Positions 56,143-64,000 of a DNA stretch of 64,000 bases are shown here, one piece after another. A model generated the notes under the pieces. It saw only the letters and a program-made list of their open reading frames with translations, made no database searches and was not told where the DNA came from. The stretch is taken from assembly GCA_026826555.1 (NCBI GenBank), contig JAKSZT010053768.1:4978020-5042019 (forward strand). The letters run 5' to 3'. The translations under genes were made by a program, and so were the position numbers. The first letter of the stretch is position 1; each line of letters begins with the position of its first letter. This stretch comes from Tolypeutes matacus. Lineage: Eukaryota > Chordata > Mammalia > Cingulata > Chlamyphoridae.

Positions 56143-56670
56143 ATTGTTGTTTCTTGGGCATAAAAAATGTATCAAAGGAGAGATGAGGGAAGGCAGAATG
56201 GCAAGGAGACACACAAACAACTATTGGTAATAAACATTTATTTACAGTAGAAGTTACATATTTTAACAAATGGTATGGACATACATTTGCAGGAAGTTTG
56301 ATATCAGTATTGGGTCATAAATAACTAGGAGTTCTATGAGTGAGTTCTCTTCATTTGTACAGGGTATTATGTGTTATTTACAAAACCTGATTTTCAGAAT
56401 TTACATTTTGACCAGCAATATATGGAAAATCATTTTGTTCTGTATCCTTGACAATATTTGATATTAATATTTGAAATTATTCCAATTTTGCAAGTATAAT
56501 CTCACAGTTCATTATTGTTTTTATTTGCATTTATCTTATTCAAAATGAGTTTGAGCATCTTTTTATGTGATTATTGGCCACCCAAGTTTCCTCTTCCACA
56601 AAATATTTGTTCACAACATTTGCCTATTTTTTTGTTGGCTTGTTTCTCTTTTGCTTAGTGTAAAATAAAG

Positions 56671-56782
56671 TTTTTTTTTTAACTTTATTAAAAAAAACTT
56701 CTTTTTAGGAGGTACAGGAGATTGAACCCAGGATCTCATACATGGGAAGCAGGCACTCAACCACTTGAGCTATATCCATCCA
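56671..56782 (-). mobile_element. DAS-type tRNA-derived SINE
   Basis: The T run at 56671-56680 is its A-tail. On the minus strand it has an A-box-like tagctcaagtggtt (complement of 56759-56772) and a B box ggttcaatctc (complement of 56718-56728; consensus ggttcgatccc, so two changes). It also carries the catacatgggaagcaggcac block typical of the family. No clean TSD was seen. Older than the copy at 27604. Confidence 0.82.
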
Positions 56783-56889
56783 CTCAATATAAAAACTTAA
56801 AAAAAAACCTTTTAAAGTTTTATAAAGGTATATGTTTTTCTAGAAACAAATCCATTGTTGGAAAAATGTTTGGATATGTCATATGGTAA

Positions 56890-57429
56890 TTTATGTCTTC
56901 TTTGTTTTTAAGATTTATTTTGTTTATTTATTTCTCCCCACCCCCCTTGCTGTTTGTGCTTGCTGTGTCTGTTTGTCTTCCTTATTTCTCTTTAGAAGAC
57001 ACCAGGAGACAAACCTGGGACCACTGATATGGGAGGGAGGTGCCTAATCACTTGAGCCACCTCTACTCCCTGCTTTGTTGTGCCTATCATTGTTTTTCCT
57101 CCCCACAACTCTTGTTGTGTCATCTTGTCCCTTGTTGTGTCATCTTGTTGGATCAGCTCACTGCACCTATAATGTGTTATATAGGTCACATTAAGACATT
57201 AGCTCGCTGTCTTCTTTAGGAGGCACTGGGAACCTCTCTTCCCTGATTTGTTGTGTCTCTCATTATGTTCCCTCTTCTTGTGTCTCTTGTTGTGTCAGCT
57301 TGCCGCACCTGCCCATCACACCAGCCCACTCTTCTTTAAGAGGCACTGGGATCCGAACCAGTGACCTCCCATGTGGTAGGCAGGAGCCCAGTTGCCTCAG
57401 CCACATCCACTTCCCTTTATGTCTTCTTT
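56890..57429 (-). mobile_element. compound DAS-type SINE with TSD tttatgtcttcttt
   Basis: The body is 56904-57415, between exact 14-bp copies of tttatgtcttcttt (56890-56903 and 57416-57429). On the minus strand it starts with a tRNA-like unit (A-box region at the complement of 57391-57403, B box gttcggatccc at the complement of 57348-57358). An internal spacer with repeated cttgttgtgtcatcttgt-type motifs follows. Another partial unit (near 57218) and a second tRNA-like unit (57060-56995) precede the tail. The 512-bp size shows a composite of two to three tRNA-derived units, unlike the 93-bp monomer at 27604. Confidence 0.85.
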
Positions 57430-57534
57430 TTTGATATTCTACATAGTAGTTTTTAGGTTTAAAAGTTTTTTTAAATTTTAATATAGTCATTTTTATTTAA
57501 TTTTTCTTTAAGGTTTGTCATCAAATAAATCAAA

Positions 57535-60500
57535 CATGATTGTTATAGATTCAGTATGTTCAATGTAAAGCCACCATGGTAACCATAAAGAAAATAAATG
57601 AAAAAATATATACACAAAGAAATGAGAAGGGATTCAAGATGGCACAGTGTAAAAAATTAAATAAATGTGAAAGTAGGCATTAGTGGAGTAATTCAAGGAC
57701 ACAAAAGGTATAAGACTTATAAAGACCAAAAAGACCAAACAGCACAATGAAGGAAGAAAGTCCTGCAATATTAATGATAACTTTAAATGTAAATGGATTA
57801 AATTCCCCAGTTAAAAGTCAGAGATTGGCAGAATGGATTAAAAAAGCATGACCCAACTATATACTGTTTACAAGAGAATCACCTTAAATTTAAAGACACA
57901 AGTAGGTTGAAAGTGAAAGGGTGTAAAAAATGCACCATGCAAAGAATACCCAAAAGAGAGCTTGGGTAGCTATAACATAAAAGATAAAATAGACATAAAG
58001 TGAAAAACTGTTACAAGGAACAAAGAATTTCATTATATGCTGAATAAAGGGTCAAATCAACAAGAAGGCAAAAACACTTATAAATATATATACACCTAGT
58101 GTCACAGCCCCAAAATATGACACAAATATTGTCAGCTTTGAAGGGACAAATAGATGGCTCTAAGTCTACATTAATAGTAGGAAACTTCAAAACACCATGT
58201 TCAGTAATGGATAGAACACCTAGTCAGAAGTCCAGTAGGGAAATAGAAACCTTGAATGATGCTATAAAACAAATAGACCTAACAGACCTATATGACACAC
58301 TTCACCCAACAACATCAGAATAAACTTTTCTCCTCCAGTGCACAAGGATCATTATCCAAGGCAAACCGTATGTTAAGTAACAAAACAAGTCTCAATAAGT
58401 GTAAATTAATTTAAAACATACAATGTATCTTCTCTGATAACAATGTAATGAAACTAGAAATCAATAACAAAGGGAATATTGGAAAATTCATGAAAATGTG
58501 GATAGTAAATAACTCACTATTAAACAACAAATGTGTCAAAGAAAAATCACAAGGAAATTAAAAAATATCTTGCTGCCAAAGAAAATGAAAATGCAACATA
58601 CCAAATATTATGGGCTGAGCAAACAGTCTGAAAGGGAAATATATGGCTCTAAGTGCTTACATTAAAAAAGAAGAAATATTTCAAATCAGAGACCTAACCT
58701 CACAACTTGAGGAACTTGAAAAAAAAAGGGGGGGGGTGGTTCCTAAACCCAAAACAAGCAGAAGGAAGGAAATAACAATGATTAGAGTGGAGACAAGTGA
58801 AATGGAGAGTAAAAACAATAGAAAGAATAAATGCAACCCAAAGTTGGATTTGTTAAAAAAAATTATAAAATTGACAAATTTTTAGCTAGACTGACAAAGA
58901 AAAAAGAAGGGACACAAGAAATTAAAATAAAAAATGAAAGGGGGACATTACTATCGACCGCACAGAAATAAAACTGATTAAAAGTGGGACCACTAAATAA
59001 ATAGGCAAACAAATTAGATAACCTAGACAAAATGGACAAATTCATAGAAACATTCAAACTACCTACAGGAACTCGAGAAGAAGTAAAAGCTCTCAACAGA
59101 CTAATAACAAGTAAAATGATTGAATCAGAAACCTCCCAAGAATGAAAAGCCCAAGGTTAGATGTTTTCATTGGTCAGTTATACCAAATATTTCAAGGAGA
59201 ATTAACAACAATACTGTTCAAATTCTTCCAAAAAATTGAAGAGGGAAGAATTCTCCATAACTCATTCTATGAAGCCAACATCACCCTAATGCCAAAGCCA
59301 GATAAAGATATAATAAGAAAAGAAATTACAGAAAATATCCCTTATGAATATAGGTTCAAAAATCCTGATAAAAATACTAGCAAACTGAATCCAACAGCAC
59401 ATTAAAATAACTATACACCATGATCAAGTGGAATTTGTACGAGGTATGAAAGGGTGGTTCAGCATAAGAAAATCAATTAGTATATTGTATCAATTAATAG
59501 AAAGAAGGAGAATAAACACATAATCATTTCAATTAATGCAGGCATTTGATCAAATCTAGCAACTCTTCTTTCTAACAACACTTAGAACACTAGGAATAGA
59601 AGAAAACGTGATCAATACTACAAAGGGGATATACGAAAAATCCACAGTAACATCATACTCAAAGGTGAAAGAGTGAAAGCTTTCCCTCTAGGATCAGGAA
59701 CATGACAAGGATGCCCACTGTTACCACTATTATACAACCGTGAATTGGAAGTTCTAGCCAGAAAAATTATGCAAGAAAAAGAAAAAAAAGTCTCCAAATT
59801 AAAAAGGAAGAAGTAAAATTTTTATCTTTGCAGATGACCTGATCCTATATATAAAAAATCCTGAAAAATCCACGACAAAACTCCTAGAGCTAATAAATGA
59901 ATTCAGCAACATATGAAGACCAGAAGTGTTCCTATCTAATAGCAATGAGTGATCAGAGAATAATTAAGAAAAAATCCATTTATAATATTAACTAAAAGAA
60001 TCTAATATCTTGAAATAAATTTTGTAGTTTAAAGAACTTGTACATGGAAGATGATAAAACATTGCTAAAGAATATCAAATGAGACTTAAATAAATGGAAA
60101 GATATTCCATGTCCATGGATTGGAAGACTAAATATTCTTTCCAAAGTGATTTATAGATTCAATGCAATCTCAATCAAAATTCCAACAGCATTCTTTGCAG
60201 AAATTGAAAAGCTATTCATCAAGTTGATACGAAAAAGCAAGAGGCCCTGAAGAGCCAAAACCATCTTGCAAAAGAAGAAAAAAAATGAAGAACTCACACT
60301 TCCTGCTTTTAAAACTTATTACAACCCTACAATAGTCAAAATGGTATGGTTCTGACATAAGGATAAACATATAGACCAATGGAATCCAATTGAAAGTTCA
60401 AAAATAAGCACTCACATCTATGGCCAACTGATTTTTGACAAGGGTGCCAAGTCCATTCAGTGGAGAAAGAACAGTTTCTTCAACAAATGGTGCTGGGAAA

Positions 60501-60702
60501 ATTGGATATACATTTGAAAAAAAAAATGAATGTATACTTCAACCATATACAAAAAATGAACTCAAAATGGAATAAAGGCCAAAATATAAAAATTACAAAA
60601 CTGCCAGAAGAAAATATAGAAAAGCATCTTAGGACCTTTTGATAAGCAATTGTTTTATAAATTTTACACCAAAAGCATGAGCAACAAAAGGAAAAATAGA
60701 CA
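57535..60702 (+). pseudogene. L1 ORF2 remnant with upstream linker
   Basis: A linker (57535-57740) is followed by the endonuclease start (MITLNVNGLNSP-like, from about 57770). The endonuclease motif expected as GDFNTP reads GNFKTP near 58179-58196, so two catalytic positions are lost. The RT region keeps an FADDLILY-like palm motif (tttgcagatgac, 59827-59838), but stops and shifts surround it. Post-RT blocks ([17 protein letters not shown] near 60150) and the tail KMNSKWNKGQNIKITKLPEE (60544-60603) follow in order. The cysteine-rich end and 3' UTR are absent because the L1 stops where Tigger1 begins. It would have encoded the L1 nuclease/reverse transcriptase. Confidence 0.88.
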
Positions 60703-62910
60703 CAGGCATTCCTCACTTTATTATGCTTCACTTTACTGCACTTCACAGATATTGTATTTTTTATTATTGAAAGTTTGTGGAAACTCTGTGTTGATCAAGT
60801 TTTTGGAACCATTTTTCCAACAGCATGTGCTCAATTCATGTCTCTGTGTCACATTTTGATAATTCTCATAATATTTCAATCTTTCATTATTTTTATATTT
60901 GTTATGGTGATCTGTAAACAGTGATCTTTGATGTTACTATTGTCATTGTTTTGGGGTGCCACAAACCACACCCATATAAGGTAGCAAACTTAATTGGTAA
61001 ATGTTGTATGTATTCTGACTGCTCCACTGACTGGCCATTCCCCATCTTTCTCCCTCTCCTTAGGCCTCCCTACTCCCTGAGACACACAATATAAATTAAG
61101 TCAATTAATAACCCTACAATGGCCTTTAAGTATTCAAGTGAAAGAGTTGTATGTCTCTCACTTTAAATCAAAAGAAATAATTAAACTTAGTTAGGAAGGC
61201 ATGTCAAAAGCCAAGATTGGCCAAAAGCTAGCCCTCTTGTGCCATTAACCAAGTTGTGAATGCAAAGGAAAAGTTCTTGAAGGAAAAGTGCTTCTCCAGT
61301 GACCACATCAATGATAAGAAAGCAAAACAGCCCTTTTGATGGCTGAGAAAGTTTTAGCAGTCTGGATACAAGATCAAATCAGCCAAAACATTTCCTTTAA
61401 TCAAAGCCTCATCCAGAGCAAGACCTAAACTCTCTTCAATTCTATGAAGGCTGACAAAGGTGAGGAAGCTGCAGAAGGAAAGTTTAAAGCTAGCAGAGTT
61501 TGCTTCATGAGGTTTAAGGAAAGAAGAAAGAAGCCACCTCCATTGCATAAAAGTCAAAGGTTAGAAGTAGCAAGTGTTGATGTAGAAGCTTAGCAAATTA
61601 TCCAGAAGATCTAGCTAAGATGGAGTTAGCTAAACTAAACAACAGAATTTCAGTGTAAATGGACATTGTGTTGGAAGAAAATACCATCTAGGAATTTCAT
61701 AGCTATAGCAGAGGTGTCAATGTCAGCCTTCAAGTCTTCAAAGGACAGACTAACTCTCCTGTTAAGGCCTAATTCAGCTGGTGACTTTAAGTTGAAGTCA
61801 ATGTTCATTTACCATTCCAAAATCCTAAGGCCCTTAAGAATTATGCTAAATCTATTATGAATAGATTAAGAATTATGCTCTATAAATGAAACAACAAAGA
61901 CTGGTGACAGCACATCTGTTTACAACATGGCATACTGTTTATTTTAAGCCTACTGTTGAGACTTACTACTCAGAAAAAAAAGATTTCTTTAGAAATATTA
62001 CTGTACATTGGCAATACACCCAGTCTTCCAAGAGTTCTGATAGAGATTTACAAATGAATGCTGTTTTCATGCCTGCTAATACAGGATCCATTCTGCAGCC
62101 CATGGATCAAGGAGTAATTTTGACTTTCAAGTTATATTACTTAAGAAATATATTTCATAAGGCCATAGCTATCATAGATAGTGATTCCTCTGATAGCTCT
62201 GGGCAAAGAAAATTGAAAAGATTATGGAAAGTATTCACCAATCTAAATCCCATTAAGAACATCCATGATTCATGGGAGGAGCTCAAAATGTCATTGTTAA
62301 AGGAGTTTGGGAGAAGTTAATTCCAACACTCAGGATGACTTTGAGGGGTTCAAGACTTCAGTGGAAGAAGTTATTGCAAATGTGGTGTAAATAACAAGAA
62401 AACTAGAATTAGAAGTGGAGCCTGAATATATTACTGAATTACTGCAACCTCATGGTAAAACTTGAGTGGATAAGGAGTTGCTTTTTATGGATGAGCAAAG
62501 AAAGTAGTTTCTTGAGATGGAATCTACTGCTAGTGAAGATACTGTGAACATTGTTGAAATGACAATAAACAATTTAGAATATTGCATGAATCTAGTTGTT
62601 ACAGAAGCAGCAGAGTTTGAGAGGACTGACTCAAATTTTGAAAGAATATCTACTGTGGGAAATACGTTGTCAAAGAGCATCACATGTTACAGAGAAATCT
62701 TTCATTTAGAGAAGAGTCAATAGATGCAGCAAACCTCATTGCCTTATTTTAAGAAAATTGTCACAGCCACCCCAACCTTCAGCAACCACCACCCTCATCA
62801 GTCAGCAGCCATCAACACTGAGGCAAGACCCTCTACCAGCAAAAAGATTACAACATCATCTGAAGGTTAAGATGATGGCTAGCATTTTTTTAGCAATAAA
62901 GTATTTTTAA
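60703..62910 (+). mobile_element. Tigger1 (pogo/TcMar) DNA transposon, 3' terminus missing
   Basis: It starts caggcattcctcactttatt, the Tigger1 5' terminal inverted repeat. A G+C-poor 5' UTR, a transposase remnant (61119-62882) and gcaataaagtatttttaaa follow, and then similarity stops near 62910. The right terminal inverted repeat is absent. The base pair before the left end reads CA where Tc/mariner elements duplicate TA, a likely point change. The element is known from all placental mammals and has long been inactive. Confidence 0.9.
61119..62882 (+). pseudogene. Tigger1 transposase (pogo family, CENP-B-like) remnant
   Basis: The start is ATGGCC at 61119. An N-terminal DNA-binding part (61119-61560) resembles CENP-B/pogo helix-turn-helix proteins, and the DDE catalytic core lies in 61660-62330. 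The best open part is 61886-62320, with AHLFTTWHTVYFKPTVETYY and the conserved MPANTGSILQPMDQGVILTF block. The second catalytic Asp, expected in an IDNAP motif, reads IGNTP (cattggcaatacaccc near 62007), and a frameshift separates it from the following block. The C-terminal part (62517-62723) is open but isolated. Several indels; it could not make a working enzyme. Confidence 0.87.
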
Positions 62911-62916
62911 ACAAAT

Positions 62917-63470
62917 CAATTTTATTCATACATATTAATAAAGCATACATTTCATTCAAAGTGTACAATCAATGGCATTTGTATAACCACATAGTGTGTG
63001 TTCATCACTTCAATTATTATTAGAGTATTTTCATTTTTTCAATAATAATAATAATAATTATAATAAAAGCAGACAAAGAAACAAACAGGGAAATTCCTCA
63101 GCTCTCAATTTCTCTCTGTTTCTCCTGCTGTACATAGCTGCTATTTCTGGCTATTCTTGCAGAATTGTTAATTTGTTTATTAAACAGTTTTATTGAGATA
63201 TATTCACATACTGTATGATCTATCAATGGCTTTTAGTATAATCACAATGTTGTATATTCATCATTTCAAAAATTTTAAACCAATTTCATTACTCAAAAAA
63301 GAAAGATTCCACACCACTTAGTATTCCTTTCTCAGACTTACATAACCACTAATCTAATTTTATCTTTATAAATTGATTTATATCTGAAATTTCTATAAAT
63401 GAAATCATACAATATGTAGTACTCTATGTCTAGTGTCTTTCACTTAGTGTAATGTTTTTTTTGTCTGATA
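62917..63470 (-). mobile_element. old L1 3' region, antisense
   Basis: The block aaagtgtacaatcaatggca (62959) and its parallel cagttttattgagatatatt with tcacatactgtatgatctat and caatggcttttagtataatc (63186-63245) are antisense L1M 3' UTR motifs. The first appears to be an independent or duplicated copy of the second. A (AAT)n run lies at 63043-63060. Confidence 0.65.
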
Positions 63471-63539
63471 TTAAAATTTTGTAGTATTAACCTACATTTG
63501 TTCAACTTCAAAGAAAAATGGTATTAAATATGCAATTTT

Positions 63540-64000
63540 ACCCATATTCATATTTCACATAATATATTTATATTTCACATAATATGTTTAGTTCATAATA
63601 GCACAATCGTATGGTATTTGTTCTTTTGTGTCTGGCTTACTTCACTCAACGTAATGTCCTCTAGGTTCATTCATATTGTCATATGTTTCATGACTTCATT
63701 TCTTTTTACTGCTGCATAGTATTCCATCATGTGTATACACCACAATTTATCCATTCATCAGTTGATGGGCACTTGGGTTGTTTCCAAATTTGGTTATCAT
63801 GAATAATGCTGCTATGAACATCAGTTGCAGATGTCTCTTCATGTCACTGCTCGCAGTTCTTCTGGGCATTGGTTTTGATGGGTCCCATGAGAAGCCAATA
63901 TTCAACTTCCTTAGTGACTGCCAAACAGTCCTCCACAGCGGCTGTACCATTTTACATTCCTACCAACAACGAATAAGCTTTCTTCTCTCTCCACATCCTC
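63540..64000 (-). mobile_element. L1 LINE 3' fragment, antisense, runs off the window
   Basis: ttgtgtctggcttacttcac, gatgggcacttgggttgttt, atgctgctatgaacatcagt and aacagtcctccacagcggct repeat the order of 2336-2733. The minus strand at 63950-63747 reads MVQPLWRTVWQSLRKL, then the MFIAALFMITKF block. It lacks the long 3' UTR, like the 2336 copy. Confidence 0.88.

Larger units (their letters stand above)
54950..57530 (-). mobile_element. old L1M, antisense, host of three insertions
   Basis: L1M ORF2-tail blocks appear in pieces: 54960-55386 (gaatggaatcatactatatg, gagcacatgtacaagagttt), 56143-56670 (ttgcatttatcttattcaaa, aatgagtttgagcatctttt, aatatttgttcacaacattt), 56783-56903 and 57416-57530 (ttttctagaaacaaatccat). 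They are colinear once the inserted elements are removed. Very decayed. Confidence 0.7.

Overview
The window looks like AT-rich, repeat-dense intergenic or intronic DNA from a placental mammal, most likely a xenarthran (armadillo or a relative). The main evidence is three tRNA-derived SINEs of the DAS type (27604, 56671 and 56904, all antisense), plus lineage-type L1 elements and eutherian-wide fossils (MIR, L2, MER5A, MaLR/ERVL-like LTRs, Tigger1). I find no intact protein-coding gene, no rRNA and no functional tRNA. Every long open frame I could interpret is debris of L1 ORF1/ORF2, a Tigger transposase or a processed pseudogene, or is a chance opening in AT-rich DNA. Family names come from recognising sequence by eye, not from a database search.

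Layout. 1-8.3 kb: an L1 3' end (+), an L1 fragment (-), a MIR, an ERVL-type LTR, then an antisense L1 (4044-8232) with complete ends, internal deletions and a perfect 13-bp target-site duplication (TSD). 8.3-13.1 kb: mostly unique DNA with faint MIRs and one hAT fossil. 13.1-13.9 kb: a solo LTR split by a small retroposon. 14.7-17.6 kb: an old L1 tail followed by an L1 (+) whose ORF1 is split by a second retroposon copy. 17.6-22.5 kb: unique AT-rich DNA. 22.5-23.8 kb: a 1.3-kb retroposon with a 5' inversion. 25.3-29.5 kb: L1M/HAL1-like antisense sequence hosting a DAS SINE and another retroposon copy. 29.5-30.9 kb: an LTR element with two LTR copies. 31-37.8 kb: mostly unique. 37.9-38.5 kb: an antisense solo LTR. 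38.5-42 kb: an antisense L1M with a nested L1M tail. 42.5-46.4 kb: a decayed L1 (+) interrupted by a processed pseudogene of the NEDD8 E2 enzyme UBE2F, which is itself interrupted by a poly(A)-tailed insert. 48.0-48.7 kb: a segment bounded by a perfect 26-bp direct repeat. 50.8-52.2 kb: the longest retroposon copy. 52.5-57.5 kb: antisense L1M sequence carrying three nested insertions. 57.5-62.9 kb: an L1 ORF2 remnant (+) abutting a Tigger1 DNA transposon. 62.9-64 kb: antisense L1 ends.

The most interesting content is a non-coding, poly(A)-tailed, LINE-mobilised retroposon family with at least six copies here (13147, 16706, 22482, 28528, 50800, 55400). It has two kinds of 3' end, clear 11-15-bp TSDs on five copies, and one copy with a twin-priming inversion. 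I do not recognise it under a published name. No new coding or defence system is visible.
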